From positions 3,472,001 to 3,536,000 of the forward strand of contig JACJXX010000002.1 in NCBI GenBank assembly GCA_020636435.1: a DNA stretch of 64,000 nucleotides. Direction: 5' to 3'. The notes beneath the pieces are model-generated. The model did no database searches. It saw nothing but the letters and a program-made list of their open reading frames with translations, and was not told the DNA's origin. Of the stretch, positions 34,158 through 42,776 are shown piece by piece (positions within the stretch are counted from its first letter, which is position 1; every line of letters begins with the position of its first letter). The position numbers were made by a program, and so were the translations under genes. This stretch comes from Lewinellaceae bacterium. Its GTDB lineage: Bacteria > Bacteroidota > Bacteroidia > Chitinophagales > Saprospiraceae.

Positions 34158-37100
34158 TCAGTTCCCGTCGTCCATTTCCAGGGTGTTCGGGTCGCCGCCC
34201 GATTTCAGGCGGCTCGACTGGTTGATCCGCAGGTTGATGGCCTGGAGCTTGCGCTGCGCTTCGCTGATCAGTTCCTGGTCGCCCTTATAATTTTCCAGCA
34301 GGGCTTCGAGGGCGGCCCTGGCGTTGTAAAGGTCTCCCTTTTCCTGAAGGATGTCGGAGAGCAAAATAACGCTCTTGGCCACCCAGTAAGGATAGCCCGA
34401 ACTCTCTTTATTGGCGTTCATGCAAATTTGCTGCGCCGTTTCCAGGTCGCGCCGCAGGTAGTAGATATAAGCTTTGAGGTAGCGGGCCTCGGCGGCCTGC
34501 TCGTTGTCGCTGAGGCGGATCACCTCGTTAAAAGCGGTAAGCGCGTTGTTGTAGTCTCCCTGATCGAAAGCCATTTTCCCCAGGTAAAACTGGGCGGTCG
34601 ACACCTGCAATTGGGAGGCATTGGGGTTGTTCGCCACCTTTCGCGCCAGTTCGGGCACCGCCTGGGTATTGCCCGCCCGGTAAGCGCTTCGCATCGCGCC
34701 GAGCTGGGCTTCGAACCGCATATCCGGGCTGGTGGCTACTGTTTCCAGTTTGGAGTACAGGCTGTACGCTTTGCTGAAATCCTGAGCGTGGTTGTAGGCG
34801 ATGATGGCAGCCTTTTCCAGTGCCTTTACATAATAGGGGCTGGGGCCCCGTTCCGACACGGCTTCGTAGTCGGCAAGGGCCTGGGTGTACTGCTGCAATA
34901 CGCTGTACGACTCCGCCCGGTGGTACTGAGCGGGCAGCGTATAGGCGCCTCGGGGGAACTTCCGGAGGTAATCCGTGTAGGAGGCTACTGCTCTTTCGTA
35001 GTTGGCGTTTTCAAACTGCGATTCCGCGGCCCGGAAGTTGATCGAGTCTTTGACCTCCCCTCCTACGCTGCCCCTTACCGATTCGAGGAAGGCAAAGTAG
35101 TTGTCGGCCTGCCCCAGGTCGTCGACATAAATCTCTTCCAGGGCAGCCAGCGCCAGGTTGGAGTCGCCTTCGTCCGGGTTGTTGGCAAACACCTGCTTGT
35201 AGTAGCTGATGGCAGCATCGAGGTTGCCCTGGTTGTAGCTGATCAGGCCAAGGCGGATGAGGGCTTTGGGGATGAGTTCCGATTTGCCACGGTAGAGCCG
35301 CAGCAATTCTTTGAGGGGCTCGGCGGCTTTGCTGAGCTGGCCGATTTCCTGGTAGGTAGCCCCCAGCTGAAGCAGGGCGTCGTCGGCGTATTCAGAATCC
35401 GGATGGTTCTTCGCCAGTTGTTCCAGGGAAAGGACTTTGTTGGTGGTTCGGCCCAGCAACCCTTCGATGATGGCCTTTTGATAAAGGGCGTATACAAAGC
35501 CGGCGTACTGCTTGCTGACGGCCTGGTCGTAATACTGCACGGCCCGGGCGTACTGGTTGCGCTTGAAAAGGCAGTCGCCTGCCCGCAGGACGGCGTCGCC
35601 CAGCACCTGGTTTTTCACCTTCTGGTTGCGCAGGAAGGGGCTGTTCCGCTCGATGCCCTGTATGGCGTCTTCAAAAAAACCGAGCGCGGCGGCGTAATTG
35701 TTTTGTTTCAGGTAGTTGTACCCCTGGGTGTAATTGGCGGTGTGGATGGAAGATTCATCCGGCAGGTTGCTTTGCGTTTTGGCCAGGGTGAGAAACTGGC
35801 TCACCAGGCGGTTGCTGGCCTCGTAAGATTCATCCCGGTGGGCGATGTCTCCCAGCCAGTAGATGGCCAGCGCCCGGGTGCGGGTATCGATGGAAATGTC
35901 CATCGATTGTTCGAGGTACTTCTTGGCGCCTTCTTTATCGCCGTTCTGCAGCAACTGCAGGCCCCGGTAATAAAGCACCTTTTGAAAAGTTTCCTGCAGT
36001 TTCGGAGTTTTGTTCTCGATGGCGCCGAGAATCTCGATGGCCTGCTGGTAATCCCGGTAATTGAGGAATATCTCGCTCATCAGTTCCTGAGACTGGATGA
36101 AGTATTTGGAAGTGGGGCGCAACTCGCGAAGGGCGTTGATGGCTTCCCTGGGGTCGTTCAACTCATAGGAAAGCTTGGCGTAGTTCCAGAGGGCTTCTTC
36201 CTGGATCCCGGCGTCGTAGGCCATGCGTTTGGCGTTGCCGAAGGCCGCCCGCGCATTGGCGTTTTGGTTGAGCCTCAGGTAAGAATCGCCCAGGATGTAC
36301 ATGGCGTGCTGGCCGATCTTGGAGTCGACGGTGGCCAGGTCTTTCAAATACTGGATGGCCCTGCCCGGATCGCCGACCTGATAATAGGTGTACCCGATCT
36401 GATACAGCTCCTCCTCCCGTAGTTTGCCGGTGCTTTCGGCGTAGGCCTGCAGGTAAGGCAAGGCCTGGGCATACTGCCCTTTCTCGAAATAAGCCTGGCC
36501 TAGCAGTTGTTTGATCTCCATCTGTTTGCGCACGGAGGGGTCGTCGGCCTTGAGGCGGGCGTAGGCGATCAGCTCATCGTAGCGCCGCTCGGCGAAGTAG
36601 ATCTGCGCCTGATAGTAGGGAATGTGCGGCCGGTAGCGGGAAGAGCGCTCCACTATCTTGAACTGGGCGAGGGCGGAGTCGTAGCTGCCTTCAAAAAAAT
36701 AGCAAAGGCCCAGGTAATAGTTGGCCGGATAGTAATACTCCGTTTCAAACCCTTTGATGTCCCGGAAATTGGCGAGCGCTTCCTTAAAGCGCTTTTTCAC
36801 AAAAAGAGAATAGCCCAGCTTGAATTTCACCGCCGACTCCTGTTCCGGGGTCATGCCCCGGGTGGGCACATCGGAGAGGTAGTCGATGGCCTTGTCCCAT
36901 TGTTTGGAGTTGTAGTAATAATCGGCCACTTCCACGAGGGCCTCGCTGGCCATGGGGTTGGGCGACTCGGTGCGGATAAAGTCGAGGATGAGCTTCTCGC
37001 CGTCCGGCTGTTGGAGGCGCACCGCGCACCGGGCGTAATTGAGCTCGGCCTTGGAGCGCAGCAGCTCTGCCTCCGGCTCGTTGACTGGGAGCAACAACTG

Positions 37101-37268
37101 AACGGCCCGCGCGAACTCCTGCTGGGCTTTGCCATAGACGCCCTCTTCAAAGAGGATGTCGCCGTTTTTGTAGGCTTCGTTGGCTTCCGTAAAAACTGTG
37201 GTCTGTTGCGCTATCAGCGGTAGAAATGCGGTACATGCCACCAACAGCAGGGCAATTCTCTTTAGCAT
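34158..37268 (-). CDS. Large periplasmic TPR protein
   Basis: This protein is 1036 aa, starting at MLKRIALLLVACTAFLPLIA (37268), a signal peptide. At least 20 TPR-like units follow (DILFEEGVYGKAQQEFARAV, YYYNSKQWDKAIDYLSDVP, QLLGQAYFEKGQYAQALPYL, YYQVGDPGRAIQYLKDLA, AIYWLGDIAHRDESYEASNR, LISYNQGNLDAAISYYKQVF, QYHRAESYSVLQQYTQALAD, YLGKMAFDQGDYNNALTAF). The tail ends LKSGGDPNTLEMDDGN. It probably scaffolds envelope proteins, with the barrel protein downstream as candidate partner. No enzymatic domain is seen. Two hairpin elements lie upstream. Confidence 0.85.
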   Translation of the reverse strand: MLKRIALLLVACTAFLPLIAQQTTVFTEANEAYKNGDILFEEGVYGKAQQEFARAVQLLLPVNEPEAELLRSKAELNYARCAVRLQQPDGEKLILDFIRTESPNPMASEALVEVADYYYNSKQWDKAIDYLSDVPTRGMTPEQESAVKFKLGYSLFVKKRFKEALANFRDIKGFETEYYYPANYYLGLCYFFEGSYDSALAQFKIVERSSRYRPHIPYYQAQIYFAERRYDELIAYARLKADDPSVRKQMEIKQLLGQAYFEKGQYAQALPYLQAYAESTGKLREEELYQIGYTYYQVGDPGRAIQYLKDLATVDSKIGQHAMYILGDSYLRLNQNANARAAFGNAKRMAYDAGIQEEALWNYAKLSYELNDPREAINALRELRPTSKYFIQSQELMSEIFLNYRDYQQAIEILGAIENKTPKLQETFQKVLYYRGLQLLQNGDKEGAKKYLEQSMDISIDTRTRALAIYWLGDIAHRDESYEASNRLVSQFLTLAKTQSNLPDESSIHTANYTQGYNYLKQNNYAAALGFFEDAIQGIERNSPFLRNQKVKNQVLGDAVLRAGDCLFKRNQYARAVQYYDQAVSKQYAGFVYALYQKAIIEGLLGRTTNKVLSLEQLAKNHPDSEYADDALLQLGATYQEIGQLSKAAEPLKELLRLYRGKSELIPKALIRLGLISYNQGNLDAAISYYKQVFANNPDEGDSNLALAALEEIYVDDLGQADNYFAFLESVRGSVGGEVKDSINFRAAESQFENANYERAVASYTDYLRKFPRGAYTLPAQYHRAESYSVLQQYTQALADYEAVSERGPSPYYVKALEKAAIIAYNHAQDFSKAYSLYSKLETVATSPDMRFEAQLGAMRSAYRAGNTQAVPELARKVANNPNASQLQVSTAQFYLGKMAFDQGDYNNALTAFNEVIRLSDNEQAAEARYLKAYIYYLRRDLETAQQICMNANKESSGYPYWVAKSVILLSDILQEKGDLYNARAALEALLENYKGDQELISEAQRKLQAINLRINQSSRLKSGGDPNTLEMDDGN

Positions 37269-37379
37269 TGTGTTGTTTTTTGTGATTCGGGCCTTCACCA
37301 GGTATTAACCTATCGAACGACGAGGCAGCCCGGTAGCTTGCCTCAATGGAAGCGAAATTAAAAAAAAATTTAACAGGCC

Positions 37380-37536
37380 AACCTGCCGGGTTTCAGGTTG
37401 ATCCTGAGTGGTTGAACCCGGCAGCGTTTTTTCCGGCCCTTAATTTAGAATAACATTTCTCGCCGGGCGAGTTGTTCCTCCGATAAACGCTGCCGGGTTG
37501 ATCAAACCGAGTACTCTCGCGAAAACCCGGCAGGTT
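37380..37536. repeat. Compound inverted repeat (two internally palindromic halves)
   Basis: The first half is AACCTGCCGGGTTT ... GAACCCGGCAGCGTTT (37380-37430). The second half, 37484-37536, is its inverted copy (AAACGCTGCCGGGTT ... AAAACCCGGCAGGTT). Each half folds on itself and the two also pair with each other. It follows rocD by 10 bases on the minus strand, so it probably ends that transcript. It fills most of the 278-base gap before the TPR gene. Confidence 0.75.
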
Positions 37537-37546
37537 AAAAAAAGGA

Positions 37547-38791
37547 TTACCCCTCAAACCCAAGGACCGTATCCACAATAATATCGCAGCACTCCTCCAG
37601 TTGCTCCCCGGTCATGACCAGCGGCGGGGCAAAGCGGATGATGTTGCCGTGGGTAGGCTTGGCCAGCAAGCCGTTTTCAGCTAATTTCAGGCATATATTC
37701 CAGGCGGTTTCGCTCTGGGGGCTATCGTTGATGACAATGCCATTGAGCAAGCCTTTGCCCCGCACCTTGAGAATCAGTTCGGTTTTTTCCACCAGTTCCT
37801 CCTGCATCCGGCGGCGGAAGATGGCGCCCAGCCGGCTGGCGTTGTCCGACAGTTGCTCATCCCGTACGACTTCCAGGGCTTCCATGGCCACGGCGCAGCC
37901 CAGCGGGTTGCCGCCAAAGGTAGACCCGTGCTGGCCGGGCCGGAGGGTCAGCATCACCTCATCATCGGACAAAACTGCCGAGACGGGAAACACGCCCCCG
38001 GAAAGCGCCTTGCCCAGAATGAGGATATCGGGCTTGACCCCTTCGTGCTCGCAGGCGATCAGCTTACCGGTGCGGGCAATGCCGGTTTGCACTTCGTCGG
38101 CAATGAACAGAGCGTTGTGCTTTTGGCAAAGGCTGTATGCCTTTTTCAGGTAGCCGTCATCGGGAACGACCACCCCGGCCTCTCCCTGTATCGGCTCCGC
38201 CATAAACCCGGCAACATTAGGGTCCTGCAGGGCCTCTTCCAACGCTTCCAGGTCGTTGTAGGGTATAATGATGTAACCCGGCATGTAGGGCCCGAAATTG
38301 CGCGTGGTATTGGGGTCTACCGAAGAAGAAATGGCCGCCAGGGAGCGCCCCCAGAAATTGCCGGAAACAAAGATGATCTTCGCCTGGTTGGCAGGCACGC
38401 CTTTGACTTCGTAAGCCCACTTTCGGCAGAGCTTGACAGCCGTTTCACAGGCCTCTACCCCAGTATTCATGGGCAACATTCGGCTGTATCCGAAATAGTT
38501 GGTGACATATTGCTCAAAAGGCCCCAGGACGTCGTTGTAGAAAGCCCTCGAGGTCAGGGTCAGTTTTTGAGCCTGTTCCGCCAGCGCCTGTATGATCCGG
38601 GGATGGCAGTGCCCCTGGTTGACCGCCGAATAAGCGGAAAGGAAATCGTAATATTTTTTGCCTTCCACATCCCATACGTGTACGCCCTGGCCTTTGGACA
38701 AGACGACAGGCAGGGGGTGGTAATTGTGTGCGCCGTAACGGTTTTCCAGCTGGATAAGCTCCTGAGAAGACAGCATGGTTTCTTGTATCAT
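37547..38791 (-). CDS. rocD: Ornithine aminotransferase (ornithine-oxo-acid transaminase)
   Basis: This 414-aa class III PLP aminotransferase converts ornithine and 2-oxoglutarate to glutamate semialdehyde and glutamate. Characteristic stretches are YGAHNYHPLPVVLSKGQGVH, YDFLSAYSAVNQGHCHPRII, MNTGVEACETAVKLCRKW, FMAEPIQGEAGVVVP, LFIADEVQTGIARTGK, the PLP lysine in ILGKALSGG (about residue 258) and QHGSTFGGNPLGCAVA. The length is normal (400-415 aa). Its product is the substrate of PruA, encoded at 51192-52829. The nicotinamidase-like gene ends 76 bases upstream on the same strand. Confidence 0.95.
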   Translation of the reverse strand: MIQETMLSSQELIQLENRYGAHNYHPLPVVLSKGQGVHVWDVEGKKYYDFLSAYSAVNQGHCHPRIIQALAEQAQKLTLTSRAFYNDVLGPFEQYVTNYFGYSRMLPMNTGVEACETAVKLCRKWAYEVKGVPANQAKIIFVSGNFWGRSLAAISSSVDPNTTRNFGPYMPGYIIIPYNDLEALEEALQDPNVAGFMAEPIQGEAGVVVPDDGYLKKAYSLCQKHNALFIADEVQTGIARTGKLIACEHEGVKPDILILGKALSGGVFPVSAVLSDDEVMLTLRPGQHGSTFGGNPLGCAVAMEALEVVRDEQLSDNASRLGAIFRRRMQEELVEKTELILKVRGKGLLNGIVINDSPQSETAWNICLKLAENGLLAKPTHGNIIRFAPPLVMTGEQLEECCDIIVDTVLGFEG

Positions 38792-38822
38792 GGCTGTAGG
38801 TTTTATCTGGTTCCTGTATATG

Positions 38823-38860
38823 GAATGAATGAATGAGTGATTGAGTGATTGAGTGATTGA
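38823..38860. repeat. Short tandem repeat upstream of rocD
   Basis: GAATGAATGAATGAGTGATT and repeated GAGTGATT units form a simple-sequence tract between rocD and the nicotinamidase-like gene. Copy number could vary by slippage. Confidence 0.7.
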
Positions 38861-38867
38861 AACGCCG

Positions 38868-39479
38868 TCAGAGCTCTGCGGCTTTTACAATGATAGCGCC
38901 TTTTTCTCTCATTTCCGACACTGCTTGGTCAGAATCTCCCGGTTTCAGGTTGGCGCCCCGGCAGCCATCGATGACCAGGTGCGTTTTGAAGCCCAATTCC
39001 AAGGCATCCAGGACGGAGAACTTCACGCAGCGATCGAGCGCCAGCCCCAGGATGTACAATTCCTTCACGCCTTGTTCTTTGAGGTATTCTCCCAGGCCGG
39101 TGGATTTCCGGCGGCCGTTGTCGTAAAATCCGCTATAGCTGTCGATTTCAGGGTCCGTCCCTTTAACGAAAACCTTGCGGAAGAGGGAAGTGTTCAGTTC
39201 GCGGACAAACTCGGCGCCAAAGCTGCCCTGCACGCAGTGAATGGGCCACAGGACTTGTTCTACGCCATTGAGCTGTATCACGTCGCCCGGCCTTCGCCAG
39301 GGGTGGTTGGCGGCAAAGCTTTTATGGTTGGCAGGGCGCCATTCCTGGGTGGCCGCTACCAGCGGAAATTTTTTCATTGCCTGGTTGGCAACCGGAACGG
39401 CCTGATCTCCATCCGGCACCTCCATGATGCCTCCGGGACAGAAATCATTCTGAATGTCTATGACTAATAGTGCTTGCAT
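38868..39479 (-). CDS. Nicotinamidase/isochorismatase-family protein (PncA-like) with altered metal-site motif
   Basis: This 203-aa cysteine hydrolase is closest to PncA, which turns nicotinamide into nicotinate. The start MQALLVIDIQNDFCPGG (39479) carries the catalytic Asp, KGTDPEIDSYSGFYDN the catalytic Lys, and LGLALDRCVKFSVLDA the nucleophilic Cys. The metal motif, normally QDWHPANH, reads QEWRPANHKSFAANH: Asp is replaced by Glu and the first His by Arg. Metal binding, and so activity, may be weakened or changed. The rest (LWPIHCVQG) is conserved. If active it feeds the NAD salvage pathway. The fold assignment is firm; the activity is not. Confidence 0.82.
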   Translation of the reverse strand: MQALLVIDIQNDFCPGGIMEVPDGDQAVPVANQAMKKFPLVAATQEWRPANHKSFAANHPWRRPGDVIQLNGVEQVLWPIHCVQGSFGAEFVRELNTSLFRKVFVKGTDPEIDSYSGFYDNGRRKSTGLGEYLKEQGVKELYILGLALDRCVKFSVLDALELGFKTHLVIDGCRGANLKPGDSDQAVSEMREKGAIIVKAAEL

Positions 39480-39532
39480 GGTTCTGTGGTTGAGGGTGCT
39501 CTGGAAACTATTGATGGCGAAGAATATTTTGT

Positions 39533-39641
39533 CCACCCCCTAAATCCTCCCGAAACTCGTTTGGGACAGGCTCCGCCAGCGGGGGACATTTCCTCCGATT
39601 CAGGGGTGTGTTTTCCCCCGCTGGCGGGGGTCAGGGGGTGG
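39533..39641. repeat. Nested inverted repeat between lolD and the nicotinamidase-like gene
   Basis: The outer arms CCACCCCCT (39533-39541) and AGGGGGTGG (39633-39641) and the inner 14-base perfect arms CCGCCAGCGGGGGA (39573-39586) and its complement (39614-39627) form a branched hairpin in noncoding sequence. It resembles other GC-rich intergenic elements of the window. Confidence 0.65.
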
Positions 39642-39711
39642 AGGCCAAATAAAATTTCCCATTATTGGGCACCGGAGTTCCAAACTAGACTTTCCGGAGT
39701 AGCCTCATGAT

Positions 39712-40362
39712 TCAAGCCAGGAGCCCGTCCTTCATTTCCAGCGTCCGGTCGCTCATGGCGGCCAGTTCCTTATTGTGGGTCACGATGACAAAGGTCTGCC
39801 TGAAATCGCGGCGCAGGTCGAAAAGCAGTTGGTGCAATTCCTGAGACGAGGTGGAGTCCAGGTTGCCGGAAGGCTCGTCGGCAAAAACGACGGCGGGCTG
39901 GTTGATCAGGGAGCGGGCAACGGCAACCCGTTGTTGCTCTCCGCCGGAAAGCTGGGAAGGCTTATGGGCAAGGCGGCCGGACAGGCCCAGGTAATCCAGC
40001 AACTCTTCGGCCCGCTCCCGCGCTTTGCTTTCCGGCTGTTTGCCGATCAAAGCGGGGATGTAGACGTTTTCCAGGGCGGTAAACTCGGGCAACAGGTGGT
40101 GAAACTGAAAGACGAACCCAATGTTGCTGTTGCGGAAAGCCGCCAGTTTCTTTGCGTTCAGCCCGGAAATATCCTCCCCGTTGATCCGGAGGCTTCCCTG
40201 GTCGGCCTGGTCCAGCGTTCCCAGGATATGGAGCAGGGTGCTCTTGCCCGCTCCCGACTTTCCCATGATGGAAACCACTTCCCCCCGGCCAATTTCCAGG
40301 TCCACCCCTTTGAGCACATGCAATGTCCCGTAAGATTTATGAATATTTCGTGCCTGAATCAC
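39712..40362 (-). CDS. lolD: ABC transporter ATP-binding protein, LolD type
   Basis: This ATPase of about 216 aa matches LolD, which drives release of lipoproteins from the inner membrane. It shows IHKSYGTLHVLKGVDLEIG, Walker A MGKSGAGKSTLLHILGTLD, Q-loop FVFQFHHLLPEF, signature LSGGEQQRVAVARSL and Walker B VVFADEPSGNLDS with the switch VTHNKEL. No LolC/E permease gene is adjacent; in Bacteroidota these are often elsewhere. The start is uncertain: a GTG at 40362 (VIQARNIHKSYG) fits the family, while an in-frame ATG at 40440 would add 26 atypical residues. Confidence 0.88.
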   Translation of the reverse strand: MIQARNIHKSYGTLHVLKGVDLEIGRGEVVSIMGKSGAGKSTLLHILGTLDQADQGSLRINGEDISGLNAKKLAAFRNSNIGFVFQFHHLLPEFTALENVYIPALIGKQPESKARERAEELLDYLGLSGRLAHKPSQLSGGEQQRVAVARSLINQPAVVFADEPSGNLDSTSSQELHQLLFDLRRDFRQTFVIVTHNKELAAMSDRTLEMKDGLLA

Positions 40363-40492
40363 CTGATTGTTTTTAGCAGTGATCAAAAAATGAGTTTTTG
40401 AGATCTTGAAATGTGGCTTGTCTTTTAGCCTACGCCACATGTCAAGATCGCCGAACTTATTTTTTGAAGTTTAGGCCGAAAGTAAAACAAAA

Positions 40493-40533
40493 AAACAGGA
40501 CAGGAAAGCCCTGCCCTGTCCTGTTTGCTTTTT
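40493..40533. terminator. Terminator after the sodium/solute symporter gene
   Basis: AAACAGGACAGG (40493-40504) pairs perfectly with CCTGTCCTGTTT (40515-40526), with runs of A before and T after, so it works on both strands. It begins 7 bases after the symporter stop on the minus strand. Confidence 0.75.
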
Positions 40534-42273
40534 TTACCAGAAAGAACCCACCACAATGGCGGTTATGATCAGCAGGATGATGGCCAGGATGCGGTAGTTC
40601 TGATACCAGGGCAAGCCCTTGAGTTCCTCCGTTTCTGCGGTAAAGATGGACTTTTTCCAGGTGTACTCCTCTATCTTTTCCAACGGCGGCGGCAGCGACG
40701 CCAGGCTGGCCACAATGTGGATGGCCGCACAGATCACAAACAGGAAAAATGCCCGGTGCAGGAAGTGGATGCCATTGAGAAAAGCAGCAAATTCAGGAGG
40801 CGCCGTGCCGGCCGCATCGGCAGTGGTAGCAATTGTGGAGGAAATCACCAGGAAGAGGGCCAGGACAAACCCGGTGAGCAGGCTGACAATAGCCCCCGTC
40901 GAATTGGCGCGTTTCCAGAACAGCCCGAGAATAAAGACGGAAACTACCGGCGGGCAGATGAAGGCCAGCACCAGCTGCAGGTATTCCCACAAAGAGCTGA
41001 AGCGTTCGATCTGGGGGGCCCAGGCCGAAGCCAGCACCACCAGGAAAAGGGTGGTAATTTGCCCTACCCGCACCAATTGCTGGCTGGTAAGGCCGGGGCG
41101 CAGCTTCTGCACAAAGTCCATGGTGACCAGCGTGGAAGCGGAATTGAAGGTGGCTGAAACGCTGGACATCATCGCTGCCAGCAGGCCGGCCAGCACCAAA
41201 CCCAGGATGCCGGTGGGCAACAAGTCGAAGATGAGCACCGGATAAGTCATGTTCGGGCATTCCGCCAGGCTGGTGCATACCTCGCCGCTGGGCATCACGT
41301 AGTTGAGCGGCGTAAGGTCGAGGTTGGAGTAGAGCAGGATGGCCGCCGTTCCGGGCAATACCATAATGAAAAGCACGGGAAGCTTCAGCAAGCCGGCAAA
41401 GAGGGCGCCCCAGCGGCCGTGGTTGACATCCTTGGCGCCCAGCACCCGCTGCACCATAAACTGGTTGTTGGCCCAGAAATAAAAGCCGAGGATAGGCACG
41501 CCCAGCACCAGGCCCGTCCACGGCATAAAGGAGTCGTTGGCGGGCCGGACCAGGCTCAGCACCTCTTCGGCGTTATTGAGCCGCACTCCCGACTCGCTGA
41601 CAAAGGCTCCTTCCGCCCCCATTTTGTCCAGGCCGGCGATCAGTTCCGACCAGCCTCCTACTTTGCTGAAGGCGAAATAGGTGAGCAGCATGGACCCGAA
41701 AATCAGCAAAATGGCCTGGATCACTTCGGTCTGTATCACGGAGTTGAGGCCGCCGGGAATGGTATAGGCCGCGGCGGCAAAGGCCAGGATCATGATGATG
41801 ACCCAGGTCGGCAGGGCGGGAAACATCAGTTTCAGGATGATGTTGCCTACGTACAAGCCCGCAGCAGTGTCGAGCATCACATTGCCCACAATTGTGATGA
41901 AAGAAAAGTAGTAACGCGAACGGCTGTCGTAGCGCCGCTCCAGGAATTCCGGCATGGTGTATACCTTCGACCTCAGGTAGAATGGGAGGAAAAAGATGGA
42001 GAAAAACACCAGGATGACGGCGGCCATCCATTCGTAGTTGTAAACATGAGTGTTGGTCTTGAAAGCATCGCCGGCCAGGCCGACCAGGGTGGAACTTGAA
42101 ATATTGGCTGCGAACAGGGAAATGCCCACAATTGGCCAGATCATGTCCCTTCCGGCAAGAAAATACTCTTCTGAACTCTTGCGCTTGGCGTGGTATAAAC
42201 CGTAGGCAATGATCAGCACGCCATACAACAACATGATCCCTATGTCAATGGCACTCAATTGGAATCGCTCCAT
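40534..42273 (-). CDS. Sodium/solute symporter, SSS (SGLT-like) family
   Basis: This 579-aa inner-membrane transporter has about 13-14 membrane segments. Family features include YFLAGRDMIWPIVGISLFAA, NISSSTLVGLAGDAF, MPEFLERRYDSRSRYYFSFI, YTIPGGLNSVIQTEVIQAIL and FYFWANNQFMVQRVLGAKDV, which match the sodium:sugar subgroup (SGLT/vSGLT) rather than proline permease. It uses the sodium gradient to import a sugar or similar solute; the substrate cannot be told from context. It stands alone, followed by a strong terminator and preceded by a 503-base gap with a candidate small RNA. Confidence 0.9.
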   Translation of the reverse strand: MERFQLSAIDIGIMLLYGVLIIAYGLYHAKRKSSEEYFLAGRDMIWPIVGISLFAANISSSTLVGLAGDAFKTNTHVYNYEWMAAVILVFFSIFFLPFYLRSKVYTMPEFLERRYDSRSRYYFSFITIVGNVMLDTAAGLYVGNIILKLMFPALPTWVIIMILAFAAAAYTIPGGLNSVIQTEVIQAILLIFGSMLLTYFAFSKVGGWSELIAGLDKMGAEGAFVSESGVRLNNAEEVLSLVRPANDSFMPWTGLVLGVPILGFYFWANNQFMVQRVLGAKDVNHGRWGALFAGLLKLPVLFIMVLPGTAAILLYSNLDLTPLNYVMPSGEVCTSLAECPNMTYPVLIFDLLPTGILGLVLAGLLAAMMSSVSATFNSASTLVTMDFVQKLRPGLTSQQLVRVGQITTLFLVVLASAWAPQIERFSSLWEYLQLVLAFICPPVVSVFILGLFWKRANSTGAIVSLLTGFVLALFLVISSTIATTADAAGTAPPEFAAFLNGIHFLHRAFFLFVICAAIHIVASLASLPPPLEKIEEYTWKKSIFTAETEELKGLPWYQNYRILAIILLIITAIVVGSFW

Positions 42274-42424
42274 GATGTAAAGTTGGTTTAGTTAGTTTCA
42301 TGCATTTTGCAAAGGCCAAAATAGGGCATTTAAAACAATACCGAAGCAATTACATTTGGAATTTTGCGAAAAAACCGAAGGAAAGCGGACAAAAGGGGAA
42401 GAGAAAGCTATTCTGTTTTGGAGA

Positions 42425-42596
42425 AAAAAAGAGAGCGAAGACATAAATGCTTCGCTCTTGTAAGAAATCACCCGACTGTTATTATGAAGGATTTTTACAT
42501 CCTCCAGAATATACTACCATTTTATATCTTAAACCATTTAACCAAAATCTTTTATCTGAAGTCGATAGCTTGCAATTTTATTCTGTTGCAAAGCTA
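42425..42596 (-). ncRNA. Candidate small RNA, about 170 nt
   Basis: On the minus strand a good -7 box (TATCTTTG, 42608-42601) is followed after about 170 bases by a hairpin with T-run. Predicted internal stems are TAGCTTTGCAA ... TTGCAAGCTA near the 5' end and AGGATGTAAAAATCCT in the middle. The stretch is AT-rich within a GC-rich genome and has no credible reading frame. The 42274-42776 gap contains nothing else. I cannot match it to a known RNA family. Confidence 0.4.
42428..42458 (-). terminator. Intrinsic terminator of the candidate small RNA
   Basis: AGAGCGAAG and CTTCGCTCT (42432-42440 and 42450-42458) pair perfectly around a 9-base loop; the minus strand continues CTTTTTTTCTCC. No protein gene ends close upstream, as the permease stop is about 320 bases away. 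Confidence 0.55.
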
Positions 42597-42600
42597 CTAA

Positions 42601-42608
42601 CAAAGATA
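42601..42608 (-). promoter_or_regulatory. -7 box (TATCTTTG) in the symporter/permease gap
   Basis: The minus strand reads CGTATCTTTGTTAG, an exact TAnnTTTG match in AT-rich sequence. The nearest gene downstream on this strand begins over 300 bases away with a terminator in between, so it most likely serves a noncoding transcript. Confidence 0.45.
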
Positions 42609-42776
42609 CGAAATTGGAAATAAATGTTAAAATAATCTTAAATTTTTTAACGCTGCTCCACTAAAACCGTCTGTTCGTTTTTCTAAAATTTGCCCGCAGC
42701 GTCAATATTAAATACAAAATACTGTGGGGTATTGTTCTTTTTACGGAAAGGTTTTTCAAAGGATTCAAAAACCGGC

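Noticed and set aside
42364..42600. 78-codon frame in the symporter/permease gap
   Set aside because: Lys/Arg- then Phe/Leu-rich, no family pattern, and it covers the terminator and promoter signals of the opposite strand.
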